Source: Macrobrachium rosenbergii
Lineage: Eukaryota > Arthropoda > Malacostraca > Decapoda > Palaemonidae
DNA length: 64,000 nt
Assembly (NCBI RefSeq): GCF_040412425.1
Contig: NC_089762.1
Coordinates: 20,451,147 to 20,515,146, forward strand
Direction: 5' to 3'
In this document: positions 44,480 to 56,499 of the stretch, one piece after another
Numbering within the stretch: the first letter of the stretch is position 1
Layout: every line of letters begins with the position of its first letter
The notes under the pieces: generated by a model
Told to the model about the DNA's origin: nothing
Database searches by the model: none
The model's input: the letters and a program-made list of their open reading frames with translations, nothing else
Translations under genes and position numbers: made by a program

Positions 44480-47400
44480 TTCACTACTAGGCTGCTGTTA
44501 CACAGGACCCATGGATTACCTGCACCACAGCAAATTGCTCAGTCTGCTTTTTGCATGCAGAAATGCCTCATAACTACCTGCCATGAACTAGCCCTGTAGG
44601 AATAAGGAGATTTTGATTGGTTGCCAGACATATGTGAAATATGCAACATGCTCCTGGCAGAAAGCTTAAATGATTAAAGAGCTCATTTTAAGCTGTCTCT
44701 ATGAGTTCAGTAAGAGTAAGATTTGGAGGAGATTACAGTATTCTGGCAACCCACATTTGGGCCAATACTTCAAATGCAACGGATTCTAGGAACTCCCACT
44801 TCAACTCCTCAGATGGAGATGAATAGTTTCCTTGGGGGAGAGGTCACTAATACCCAATGTGAAGTGGATATACCCGCTGAAATTCCCCTTCTGGATCCAG
44901 AAGATCTAGGGAACAGTCTTCTGTTTTACATGAGAGAGATACCTCAGATGAGAGTCTTGCCTCACTCATGCAGCTATCAGATATTGAAGGGGGCCATTGA
45001 TAGGGTCCACACGACCCCATCTGAAGTCTCTGTACTTTCTAGGGGTAGTGATTTATCCTGGACTAATATACTGCTGGGCAGTGATGATATAACTGCCTGG
45101 GCTCAGTCAGTTCATGCAGGCTTCACTGATAGGGAAATTCTGCTTGCTGTGGTTTCAAAATTCCAGAAGGAAATTATGAACAGTATCAAGGATGACCTTG
45201 TTACTGATTGTCAGCGTATTAGAGATGCTATCCATGATTCCCAAGAGGAATTTAGGTCTGTCCTGGATATGGAATTGGGTGTGATGCGTGAAAAATTCCT
45301 CATCCTTTAAACTAGAGGATTGAGAGGCTGCAGAGTCTGTCCAGGCAAAGATTGGTGTTCTCACCAAAAAAACTTAGGTCATTTGAAGTGGGTAATGAAA
45401 AATTCAAGCCCAAATAGAAGTTGAATCGGTTTCCTAGATCCTCGTTGAAATCAGAGTGGGTAATAAGCGAAAGGCTACTTATTCTCAGACCTCCAACTTG
45501 TAACAATAATATGACCAGGTCAGAATATAAAACCTCAAACCAGAATGTAGTACCGGCACCAATATCTTCCCCTAAGAATGATACTAATAACCCTTAGCAA
45601 GACGCCTCAGTGTATATCCTTTTACTAGGTAGTTTTATTGAAAGGAAAACTATGATCTAAATTGAGCATGTAGAATTTCTGGACAGAGTGGCCTTTCCCA
45701 ACACTGAATGGCACTTTCCCTCTTTCAATAGGAATTCAGAAACTGTTGAAGGAAACGGTTATCCTGCCTATTAATATAACAGTGGAAGCCATAGAAAAAA
45801 CGTTTCTCCAGTTTAATGGAAAATATAGCATACAAACAATTTAAGAGAACCAATACCCTCTTCAGGAGTCACTAGCCTTCTGTCCCTTCACATTTAAAAC
45901 AATCATTCATGTGAAGACAGAATTTCAGAATTTTGTGGTAACTGGGAAACGAGAGTTAATGGCAGAAATTTAGCCATTTGTCTCTTCTATCCCAGTATCT
46001 GATAGTTCTACAAAAAAAAAAAAAAAGGGGGCAACACTTGTCCTTCCTTTTGAGAGGAATGAGCTCCCATTGGACATGACTACCCAACAATTTGGAACCC
46101 CTATCAGAAAAATCTCAGGACATCCTTTGCTGAATTTTATGCTAGGCTTCACCTCCTCAATTATAACTTATACTACTATGCTGGAAGTAGCTATTAACCC
46201 TTAAACGCTGAGCCTCTATTTACAAAAGTGTCTGTCGTATGCCAGCGGCGTTCGGGGGTTAGCGCCAAAGTGGAAAAAAATTTTTTTTTCAAAAAATCAC
46301 AGCACGCTTAGTCTAAGATTAAGAGTTCATTTTTTCTCCTTTTTTTGCCATTGCCTGAAGTTTAGTATGCAACCATCAGAAATGAAAAAAAATATCATTA
46401 CCATATATAAATATTGGAATGTATGACAGCGCAAAAAAAAAATTTCATATATAATTGTATACAAATCGCGCTGTGAGCAAAATGGTTAAAGCTAATGAGT
46501 TATTTTTTTTTCGTTGTATTGTACACTAAATTGCGATGATTTTGGTATATAAGAATTGTAAAACGACCAAAGCAACACAGAAAAAATATTATCACAAAAT
46601 GATGCATGAATTCGTAACGCACGGACGTAAAAACAAGTTTTTTTTTCTAAAATTCACTACAAATCAAAATATTGTGCTAGAGACTTCCTGTTTGTTGCAA
46701 AATGAAGGTAATTGATTGAATATTACTAGACTGTAAGTGTTTTAGCTTACAATTGCATTTTTCGACCATTACGGTCGCGTTAAAGTTGACCGAAGGTCGA
46801 ATTTTCTCTATTTATCGTGATTTATATGAAAATATTTCAAAACTGACAAAAGCTACAACCATGAGTTATTTTTTGTTGTATTCTACGTGATATTGCGCAC
46901 ATTTTCATGTATAACACTTTATGTAAGGCCTAATATAAAATGGTGCGAAAATTACGACAAGGTGACTAAAGAAATTCTGAGATTTTCAGCCGTTACTGCT
47001 TGCGGATGTACGGAAAAAGTTTTTTCAAAACTTCACCATAAATCAAAATATTGTTCTAGAGACTTTCCGTTTGTTGCAAAATGAAGGTAAATGATTGAAT
47101 GTTACTAGAATGTAAGAGTTTTAGCTTACAATTGCGTTTTTTTACCATTTCGGTCGAGTCAAAGTTGACCGAAGGTTGAAATTTTGGCACTTATCGTGAT
47201 TTATATGAAAATATTTCAAAACTGATAAAAGCAACAACCATGAGTTATTTTGTGTTGTATTCTACATGAAATTGCACACATTTTCATATATAAAACTTAA
47301 TGTAACGGCTAATATAAAACGGTGCAAACATTACGACAAAGTGACGAAAGAATTTCTGAGATGTTCGGCCGAGTTAGCGCGTGTGGACATAAGGAAAAAG

Positions 47401-49136
47401 TTTTTTTCAAAAATTCACCATAAATCGAAATATTGTGCTAGAGTCTTCCAATTTGTTGCAAAATAAAGGTAAATGATTGAATATTACTAGAATGTAAGAG
47501 TTTTAGCTTACAATTGCGTTTTTCGACCATTTCGGTCAAGTCAAAGTTGACCGAAGGTTGAAATTTTGGCACATCATGATATGAAAATATTTCCAAACTG
47601 ATAAAAGCTACAACCATGGGGTGTTTTTTGTTGTATTCCACATGAAATTGTGCACATTTTCATATATAAAACTTTATGTAACGGCTAATATAAAACGGTG
47701 CAAACATTACGGCAAAGTGACGAAAGAATTTCTGAGATGTTCGGCCGAGTTACCGCGCACGGACGTAAGGAAAAAGTTTTTTAAAAAATTCACCATAAAT
47801 CGAAATATTGTGCTAGAGACTTCCAATTTGTTGCCAAATGAAGGTAAATGATTGAATATTACTAGAATGTAAGAGTTTTAGCTTACAATTGCGTTTTTCG
47901 ACCATTTCGGTCGAGTCAAAGTTGACCGAAGGTTGAAATTTTGGCAGTTATCGTGATTTATATGAAAATATTTCCAAACTGATAAAAGCTACAACCATGG
48001 GTTGTTTTTTGTTTTATTCTACATGAAATTGCACACATTTTCATATATAAAACTTTATGTAATGGCTAATATAAAATGGTGCAAAAATTATGACAAAGTG
48101 ACGAAAGAATTTCTGAGACTTTCGGCCGAGTTACCGCGCACGGACGTAAGGAAAAAGTTTTTTTCAAAAATTCACCATAAATCGAAATATTGTGCTAGAG
48201 ACTTCCAATTCATTGCAAAATGAAGGTAAATGGCTGAATATTACTAGAATGTAAGAGTTTTAGCTTACAATTGCGTTTTTCGACCATTTCGGTTGAGTCA
48301 AAGTTGACCGAAGGTTGAAATTTTGGCACTTATCGTAATTTATATGAAAATATTTCAAAACTGATAAAAGCTACAACCATGAGTTATTTTTTGTTGTATT
48401 CTACATGAAACTGCGCATTTTTTCATATATATAACTTTATGTAACGGCTAATATAAAACGGTGCAAAAAGTACGACAAAGTGACGAAAGAATTTCTGAGA
48501 TGCGTCGCTGATGCTCTGTAGTGCGAGAAGAAAGAAATTGGTGCATGCGCGGCTGGGTAACTCTTGTTAACAAAACAACAGCGTGATCCGTGAACTCCCA
48601 GCATCCCTCAAGGCGCGTGATTTAAAATCTTTTGCAAACTAGGCCTATAACTATTTTTCCGCGAATATTTAAAAAAACTTTTTGTAGTCGACGTACTGTA
48701 CGTCCACTCGGCACCCGACAGACAATTTTAGTCGATGTACGATACGTCCAGTCGGCATTTGAGGGTTAAAGAGCTTCCATTGTCTTCCAGAACAAAGTTC
48801 ATTGCAGTAGCCAAAACACTAATGTGGACTCTATGAGTGTCGCATTAAGGCTTAAAGGAAGCGTTGGTGGGCTCCAACATTTGCTCCCCGTTGTAACCTC
48901 CCTATTACATTCATCCCGCTTCTGTTGGGACCTGTTTGAAGAATCTGTTGCTGCAAAACTCATTGAACGAGCCCGACATCGGAACTGCGCAATACATCCA
49001 GTCTTGGAAAAGGAGAATCATGGAAACATCACTTTAGAGTTTTCTCTTCCTAAGCTTAACAAAGCTTGGTATGAATCAGAGCCATACAAGCCTTCAGTCA
49101 ATACTAAAGGATCCTTCCAACAACAGAGGAAAGGAT
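44480..49136 (+). pseudogene. gag remnant of DIRS element 4, interrupted by TTAA copy e
   Basis: Near 44610-44655 the text reads WLPDICEICNMLLAES in broken frames, recalling WHPDGCEICYALYEL in element 2's Cys/His N-terminus. A 195-codon frame at 44723-45310 follows (acidic, with LGNSLLFYMREIPQMRVLPH and FQKEIMNSIKDDLV), then stops. After TTAA copy e, 48824-49136 gives a 104-codon frame with GGLQHLLPVVTSLLHSSRFC. Whether these are all gag is inferred from order and from the RT box that follows at 49292. Confidence 0.5.
46198..48765 (-). mobile_element. TTAA-flanked satellite-carrying element, copy e (long subtype)
   Basis: 2568 bp between TTAA 46194-46197 and TTAA 48766-48769, inserted in DIRS element 4. 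It starts CCCTTAAACGCTGAGCC and ends GGCATTTGAGGG. About five ~380-bp units are present. It carries an extra ~190-bp block (about 48500-48690, with GCGCATGCACC-like and TGTTAACAAAACAACAGCGT text) next to the palindromic end. The same block is found in copy f but not in b, c, d or g. Confidence 0.88.
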
Positions 49137-49199
49137 AACATTAGCAGCAACGCCCATTATGAAGTGGACAAAGTCACTTCTAATAGGGCTTGCACAGTC

Positions 49200-49905
49200 G
49201 GGGACATAATATGATTTTCAGTGGGGTAGGGTTGAGATGGTCTCACCTTCCCCTTCCGTTGAATGAAGGGTGATCCCCGACCTGTCTGGCCTACCTAGAT
49301 GATTGGCTAATCTGGGAAGCCACCAGAGAAGAGCGCTTACAAAACCTGAGGGTAGTAGTCAGCAGACTTCAGTCAAAAAGGGTGTCCTAATAGAGGAAAA
49401 AGTCCTGCCTTACATCTTCCTTGATGGGTTGGGAGGCCATTGGGAGGATCATCAGGGAGCAGGAAGATGGTTACCTATTCTGAGAAGGTGTCATATCAAC
49501 CTCCTGGAGCTGTTGGCTGTCTTTCAGTCTAAAAAAAAAGAAATAAAAAAAAATAAAACCTCCAAAAGGGACCCACATTTTGTCAGTCTTAGACAGCATG
49601 GCTGCAAGACTTATATCAAGAGGTTGTGGTAATGCTCAGCCCCTCTCAAGTCAGTAATTGCCAATATGTTTCCACTTCTGGAAGTGGACATGTTTGCCAC
49701 ATGCAAGAACCATCAGCTTCCAGTGTCCTCGTCATTCAGGCAGTAGTAAGAGATGCATGCCTACAAGATTGGAACAAATGGAAGACGATATACATTTTTC
49801 CTCCATTGTCCTAGATTTCGAAGGCTTTGAACAGTCTACAAGCTTTCAATGGAACTGCTTACTTAGTGGCCTCAAATTAGACACATGGTCATTGGTCCCT
49901 TTTTT
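49200..49905 (+). pseudogene. RT/RNase H remnant of DIRS element 4
   Basis: YLDDWLIWEATREERLQNLR at about 49292-49350 is the RT active-site box with its DIRS-typical following residues. GGHWEDHQGAGRW and HINLLELLAVF (about 49430-49520) correspond to RNase H in element 2 (GGYSQHKKVQGTW, HINILEAMAVF). VDMFATCKNHQLPVSS and then a KWKTIYIFPPLS segment (49683-49814) match the connection domain. The RT fingers and most of RNase H are missing, and frames are broken. Confidence 0.8.
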
Positions 49906-50089
49906 CTTCAGCAAAGGGTGAGAGAATATATTCCATTACTGTCCAATGTTGTATCCCAGACAAAAGGAGGGGAAGTTGTCTATGCATCCTCCTTTCTGAA
50001 CCATGGCATTCATGTGTGGATTTTGAAATCTAGTCTTTTGTGAAGATTATCTGCCTAACATTGCTAGGTACCTAGTGCAAAAATTATGG

Positions 50090-50660
50090 ACTTCATTTAT
50101 CAGACATACTAATCCGTATGGCAAATGAGGTTTGATTACCTCCGCACTGAGAGCCCAGTTGAATTCTTTTGAAAAAGCTTTACATTTTATTATATATCTT
50201 TTGATGTTAAGCACCTTGCTATTACAACAGTCATGGCATACAAGGCAGCACTGTCAGAACCCTTGCTGTATGGTTTTGGAATTGATTCTAATGTAGAAAT
50301 TGTGAATTCAGCTACAACTCATACGCTCCAAAAGGCAGTCCCTTGACTGCTTTGGCATCAGGAGTTGTCATTTACTGTTGCCTCCTGGCCTTTCATTCCT
50401 TGCCAAGAATGAGGACCTTTTAAAGGAAAAATCCCCTTTTCTGATACGGGAACTCAGTATTTCAGATAAAACATTATGCCTGGTTCAAACACTCAGGGTT
50501 TACCTAGATGTCATGGCAAACATCCAAATGGTCCTATTTTCCTGACACCGTAGCACAAACAAACCACTCTCCCTCTACAAGGGCAGAGAATGATTTTAGT
50601 GTCCCTCATTAAAAAGGCAGACCCTCACTCCTTTCGTAAGTCACATGACATCCAAAAGTG
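50090..50660 (+). pseudogene. Tyrosine recombinase remnant of DIRS element 4
   Basis: Scraps in changing frames match element 2's recombinase: TTVMAYKAALSEPLLYGFGI (about 50229), LPSGVVIYCCLLAFHSLPRM-like text before AKNED, and a final PHSFRKSHDIQK (about 50620-50660), where element 2 has PDSVPRVHDIRAV. The nucleophile Tyr region is not recognisable. Confidence 0.6.
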
Positions 50661-50743
50661 ACTACATCCCTAACTTCGTTTATGTTTCTTCTGAAGAAAT
50701 CTCTTGAGTTTATGGGGTGGTTATCAGAGGCAGTATTCTTGAA

Positions 50744-51110
50744 ATGGGGAAGGCACAATAAACTTGTAGTCAAACCCAACATAATTAGGTACATCATTGT
50801 AAAACCACAAGGGATAATACATATATTGGTTCGTATCTTTCCTGTTCTTGATTGCCAAACCCTAATGGGTACCTGGAATAAAGAAAGCAGTTGATAACCT
50901 GTTACTTTACCCAGGATCAAAAATTCCTGAAACACTATTGCCATGTGAGTGGTGGTCATGTTGAGATATAACCAGGGAAGGCACAATAATCTTGTAGCCA
51001 GACCCAACATAATTAGATAAGCCACCGCCATAGAACCACAAAGAGTAATGCACATATAGGTTGTTGTGTTGTTTCCTGTTCTTTATTGCCAAACCCTAAT
51101 AGGTATCCGG
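50744..51110. repeat. Direct duplication, about 230 bp apart
   Basis: GGGAAGGCACAATAA...CCCAACATAATTAG...TTGCCAAACCCTAATGGGTA at 50744-50873 recurs with substitutions at about 50974-51103, in the 3' untranslated part of DIRS element 4. Confidence 0.75.
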
Positions 51111-51519
51111 ATGAGTTGTTGGGATTTATTTATTAGGAGCTAAGCCATTTTGTCACCTGTCAATTTCTTTTGTAAGCTCCTTTGAGGACGAACAACGGTT
51201 ACATCATCAAAAAACAGGTTTTGATGTAGGAAAAACATTTTTGGTAGCTGCTGTGAGGTCTCAAACCCACCCACTTCCTTGAAGAAAAGGCATGGGACTG
51301 GGGTAAACATTTATCTCGAACAGACCTGGCGTGTAAAGAGGAAGACAGCTGACATACACATTGTCATCACATCTGTGTGAGTAAGATGAAGGAAAGAATT
51401 GAGGTAGTCAATGTGTGGACAGGAGATAAAGCCCTCCTGAGTCATTTATATTCTATCACTGTGCCAATATGCTTTATTCTGACCGAGACCTCTTTGAGAA
51501 TGACTGGTCTGTCTTACGG

Positions 51520-51522
<3 letters not shown>

Positions 51523-51555
<33 letters not shown>
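51523..51555. repeat. Poly-T tract
   Basis: Thirty-three uninterrupted T residues directly after the right ITR of DIRS element 4 and before a flanking direct repeat of the LINE fragment. Confidence 0.9.
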
Positions 51556-51594
51556 CCCATAGTGATCAATTTAATAGTCAGGTTGGAAGCAGTG

Positions 51595-52530
51595 TTGGGT
51601 TAATTGAATGGATACCAGTAAGAGTTGGTTTACATCAGGGATCTGCTTTAAGTCCATATCTTTTTGACCTGATTATGGAAGTGTTATCTCAAGGAATAAG
51701 AAATCAATCCCCTTAGTGAATGCTGTTTGTTAATGACATTGTGATATGCAGTACCAACAGAGGGATAGTGGAGTTAAAACTAGAACAATGGAGGAAGGTA
51801 CTGGAAGATGAGGATTAAAGATTAGTAGAAAGACTGAATACTGAAGGTTCGGTTAGTATAGTAGAGACAAGGTTGACCTGAGTAGAAAAATTTAAGCATC
51901 TTGATTCAGCAGTAGTTGGTAATGGAAATTTATGTCTGGAAATAACACACACAGTGCAGGCTGGATAGAAAAATTGGAGCAAGATGTCAAGTGTCTTGTG
52001 TGACTGCAGAATCAACATAAGGTTAAAGAAAGAGTGTATAAGGAAGTTTTGATATATGGAGCTGAAACGTGGATAGTAAAGAAAGTGCAAGAGAAGAAAT
52101 TGGGTGTGGTAGAGATGAAAATGCTTAGATGGATGTGTGGGGTGACATAAATGGACAGGATCAAGAATGAAAGAGTAAGGGGAACTACTAAAGTCATAGA
52201 ACTATCCAAGGAGGCCAAGGAAAGAAGACTGCAGGGGTATGGCCATTTGATGAGAAGGGATGAGACATATGTAGAGAGGAGAGTGATGCAGATGGAGGTG
52301 CCCAGTGGGAGAGTGAGAGGATGCAGATGGAGGTGCCCAGTGGGAGAGTGAGAGGATGCAGATGGAGGTGCCTGGTGGGAGATTGAGAGGAAGGCCAAAG
52401 CAAAGGTGGGTGGATGTTGTTAAAGAAGACCAGAGAGACAAAAAAATTGTCAGAAGAAAATGTTTATGACTGAACCAGGTGGAGGAAAGTTGTGCAAAAC
52501 ATCAACCCCACATAGAGGTGGGAAAAGATG
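51595..52530 (+). pseudogene. LINE fragment with RT palm-to-C-terminus
   Basis: HQGSALSPYLFDLIMEVLSQ at about 51634 is the RT motif before the active site. The active site itself reads FVNDIVIC (about 51728) where F/YADDI is expected, so it is dead. YGAETWIVKK (about 52060), MLRWMCGVT and MDRIKNERVRG (about 52120-52180), and LQGYGHLMRRDE (about 52230) follow the C-terminal order of common invertebrate non-LTR elements. A 35-bp tandem expansion occurs at 52285-52389. The fragment is flanked by imperfect 19-bp direct repeats (51564-51582 and about 52538-52556). Confidence 0.82.
52285..52389 (+). repeat. 35-bp minisatellite, three units, in a LINE fragment
   Basis: GATGCAGATGGAGGTGCC starts at 52285, 52320 and 52355. 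The first two units are identical over 35 bp; the third differs at a few bases. Confidence 0.95.
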
Positions 52531-52674
52531 CAAAGAAGTGATCAGTTTAATAGTCTGTACAGTATTAAAACAATCAAACCAACATTCAGTGTTATAAAAT
52601 ATCAGGAAGGAAGTAATAAAAAGAATAATAAGTTCATAAACAGTGATGTTGGATTAGCTGCAATAGTGTCAAAT

Positions 52675-53509
<835 letters not shown>

Positions 53510-53513
53510 TTAA

Positions 53514-54556
53514 CCCTTAAACGCCGACTGGACGTATCATACGTCGACTAAAATTGTCTGTTGGGTGCCGAGTGGACGTACGGTACGTTGACTACAAAAA
53601 GTTTTTTTTAAATATTTGTGGAAAAATAGTTATAGGCCTAGTTTGCGAAAGATTTTAAATCACGCGCCTTGAGGGATGCTGGGAGTTCACTGATCACGCT
53701 GTTGTTTTGTTTACAAGCGTTACCCAGCCGCGCATGCGCCAATTTCTTTCTTCTTGCACTACAGAGCATCAGCAACGCATCTCAGAAATTCTTTCGTCAC
53801 ATTGTTGTAATTTTTGCACTGTTTTTTATTAGCCGTTACATAAAGTTTTATATATGAAAATGTGCGCAATTTCACGTAGAATACAACAAAAAATAACTCA
53901 TGGTTATAGCTTTTATCAGTTTTGAAATATTGTCATATAAATTACGATGTGCCAAAATTTCAGCCTTCGGTCAACTTTGACTCGACCGAAATGGTCGAAA
54001 AACGCAATTGTAAACTAAAACTCTTACATTCTAGTAATATTCGATCAATTACCTTCATTTTGGAACAAACGGGAAGTTTCTAGCACAATATTTCGATTTA
54101 TGGTGAATTTTAGAAAAAAAACTTTTTATGTCCTCACGTTACGAATTCATGCATCATTTTGTGATAATATTTTCTCTGTGTTGCTTTGATCGTTTTACAA
54201 TTTGTTATATACCAAAATCATCGCAATTTAGTGTACAATACAACGAAAAAAAATAACTCATTAGCTTTAACCATTTTGCTCACAGCGCGATTTGTATACA
54301 ATTATATATGAAATTTTTTTTTGCTGTCATATATTCCAATATTTATATATGATAATGATATTTTTTTTCATTTCTGATGGTTGCATACTAAACTTCAGGC
54401 AATGACAAAAAAGGAGCCAAAAATGAACTCTTAATCTTAAAAACTAAGCGTGCTGTGATTTTTTGAAAAAAACTTTTTTTCAGCTTCGGTGCTAACTCCC
54501 GAACGCCGCCGCCATACGACAGACACTTTTGTAAATAGAGGCTCAGCATTTAAGAT
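53514..54556 (+). mobile_element. TTAA-flanked satellite-carrying element, copy f (short, one unit)
   Basis: 1043 bp from CCCTTAAACGCCGACTGG (after TTAA 53510-53513) to a decayed right end GCATTTAAGAT before TTAA 54557-54560. It has the palindromic left module, the extra ~190-bp block shared with copy e (about 53595-53775), only about one tandem unit, and the complete right module. It ends about 150 bp before the ALG8 exon at 54709. Confidence 0.85.
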
Positions 54557-54708
54557 TTAATAACTGGCAAACCTGTTTTAATTACCACTAATGGAACTCT
54601 AATTCTTAAAATTTGATTTTAGATTATGATTAACTTTTGCCTTTATTTGTGTGCAGGTCAACTTGTGGAAAATAATTTTATAGCCTTTGCTTTGCCTGAT
54701 CTTCTTAG

Positions 54709-54839
54709 GAAGCAAGTTTGGGCTGATGGCAAAATCTGAGGCTAGCATGACTGGTGGTTTAGTACAAGAATTTAATCATGCAGTTCTTCCTTCAGTGTCT
54801 CCTCTAATGACTCTTGTTGCCACCGTTTTAAGTATAATT
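54709..54839 (+). CDS. ALG8: ALG8 internal exon with the SMTGGLV motif
   Basis: Acceptor CTGATCTTCTTAG, donor ATT|GTAAGT. Two bases complete the Gly codon begun at 43102, then 43 codons follow. The peptide has [20 protein letters not shown] followed by [13 protein letters not shown]. Animal ALG8 has ASMTSGLVQ.F.HTVLPSV.P here. An alternative acceptor at GTGTGCAG (54657) was rejected because it would break the phase. The preceding intron is about 11.6 kb. Confidence 0.94.
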
Positions 54840-56359
54840 GTAAGTATTACATGTATTCTGTTAGTAAAAATACCTTTACAGTACATTACTTCTGAGTGTA
54901 AATAATATAAAATAGTATAATTCTCAACACTAATTACTGTATTTCATAAGATGCTGTTTTTTCAAATAAAGTTGAAGGAAATTTATGGTGCATCTTAGAT
55001 AAGATAAAACTCAAGTTCATACAGACTATGAGCAGTTGGTTTTGGTGACAGGTAACAATTGTCACCCTCAGACAAACATAAAGTACTGTTTTCTATTATA
55101 TTAAAGTTAGAAGTGACATACATAAAAGGCATGCAGTGAAATATATGAATTCATAGTTTAGAAATTTTGTTTTTCATTACACAATATAAAAAATGGGTAT
55201 GTAACTACACCTTCAGCAATCCACCTACATTTACTGTATCTGTTCTTTTACCAGTTGAGCACCAATTGAAAATATCCCAGGTCACTATAATTTCAAGTTC
55301 CATGGGCCATTATACTTTAACATTCCATAGGCCATCATAATTAAAGATTTCTTAGGCCACAATGATTTAAGATTTCTGTGATCAACCTAATTTAAAATCT
55401 CAGGCCACAGAACAATGTTTGGTTGCATTGGATATGTTCACCTGTTTGTGTGCTTCCTCACTCACTGTGTAAATATATGCAAGGGACCTCTGTTTGTGAA
55501 TTATTACAAAAAAAATCCCTTTGTTTATCAAATAAAATTTTACTTCATAAATTAAGTGAGGCCCATATTAATGTTTAAATATTGTTTATCAAATAAAATT
55601 TTAATTTATAAATTAAGTGAGGCCCATATAAATGTTTAAATATGTTGGGCCTATTCTTTAGTTAGCTTAAAGGAAAACTAGATGCTAGTAAGGGAATTGG
55701 AGCTACAACTACTATGACCTTGTTGAATATACTGGTTCCTGTCAGTTTTTTTTCTCTCTAAAACTCAAGTGTAATAAATGCAGAATGATAATCTTATTAT
55801 AAGAAATTAAAAGATTGCAGCATCAAAAAATAATGCTACATTGAAGTAATTTTATCCCATCTTTGAAATGGTCATATTCATTTGACTCATGGATATTTGA
55901 GGTGAAGCCTCAATGACCAAGTCCCAGAATGCAGAAAAGCAGAACAGCACTTACAGTTAAACATATTGTCTGTGATTGTCATATTTTGAAATCACATCAA
56001 TCAAATTGTAAGAACTATTCCCCCCAAAATTTTGTCTGAATCTTCAGCAGTTCAGTGCACAGCATTCCATTGTTAAATTTTTCAAGTCTGTTGTGCAACT
56101 TCCATATTTACTGATTTCCTTACTAACTGTTAATCATCTCTTCTCACTACATGTCCAGATCATCTGTGTCTTTAGGATCTCTGTATTTTTTAGCAGTTGA
56201 ACACCACAGCTTATAAATTCCTAATTCATTGTATGATCTTCCCACCACATTCCAGTTATGAATCTTAGCATTATTGACATTGTTTCATACAGGATTTAAT
56301 AATGTACATAACAAAACAAAGTTTCTAAAATTTCAGCTAATATTATTTTCTGTTTACAG
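54840..56359. other. ALG8 intron with a short tandem duplication
   Basis: No exon or transposon recognised. At 55521-55642 a 61-bp unit (TTGTTTATCAAATAAAATTT start) is present twice. A fragment near 55882 (GACTCATGGATATTTGAGG) resembles 10738. Confidence 0.6.
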
Positions 56360-56499
56360 CCAGTCCTTGTGCACCTATGGAAAAATCCTAATAGTCCTTG
56401 GCAGTTTGTAAGAGGCCTTGTGATATGTGGTTTTGGGTCATTTATGTTTGGATGGCATGTTCATGAAAAAGCAGTTTTATTAATAATACTGCCTTTAGG
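56360..56499 (+). CDS. ALG8: ALG8 internal exon with the FGWHVHEKA motif
   Basis: Acceptor TTCTGTTTACAG, donor GG|GTAAGT; 46 codons plus two bases. The peptide PVLVHLWKNPNSPWQFVRGL is followed by FGSFMFGWHVHEKAVLLIIL, the second great ALG8/ALG6 signature (FMFGWHVHEKA). Phase is compatible with the preceding exon. The protein should continue for roughly 150 more residues; no further exon was recognised before 64000, so the 3' end lies downstream. Confidence 0.97.

Larger units (their letters stand above)
43164..51522 (+). mobile_element. DIRS-type retrotransposon, element 4 (degenerate, split by a TTAA element)
   Basis: Gapped inverted repeats mark both ends: 43164-43327 and 51335-51522. The left copy has AGACAGACC, TCTGTCCACACATCAACTAC and ACACAGATGTGAGAACA, and the complements occur at the right. 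Between them lie a gag remnant, an RT scrap with YLDDWLIW, RNase H/connection pieces and recombinase scraps, all with many stops. TTAA copy e is inserted at 46198-48765. An ICR was not clearly recognised, but a CATCAAAA/TTTTGATG hairpin lies at 51204-51225. Related to element 2 rather than 1/3. Confidence 0.8.

Noticed and set aside
50609..51055. 148-codon minus-strand frame
   Set aside because: It spans a duplicated 3' region of DIRS element 4 with no motif; internal repetition mirrors the DNA duplication.
54657..54708. Alternative ALG8 acceptor at GTGTGCAG
   Set aside because: It would break phase with the exon ending at 43102 and add an unrelated peptide with a stop (TAG at 54681).
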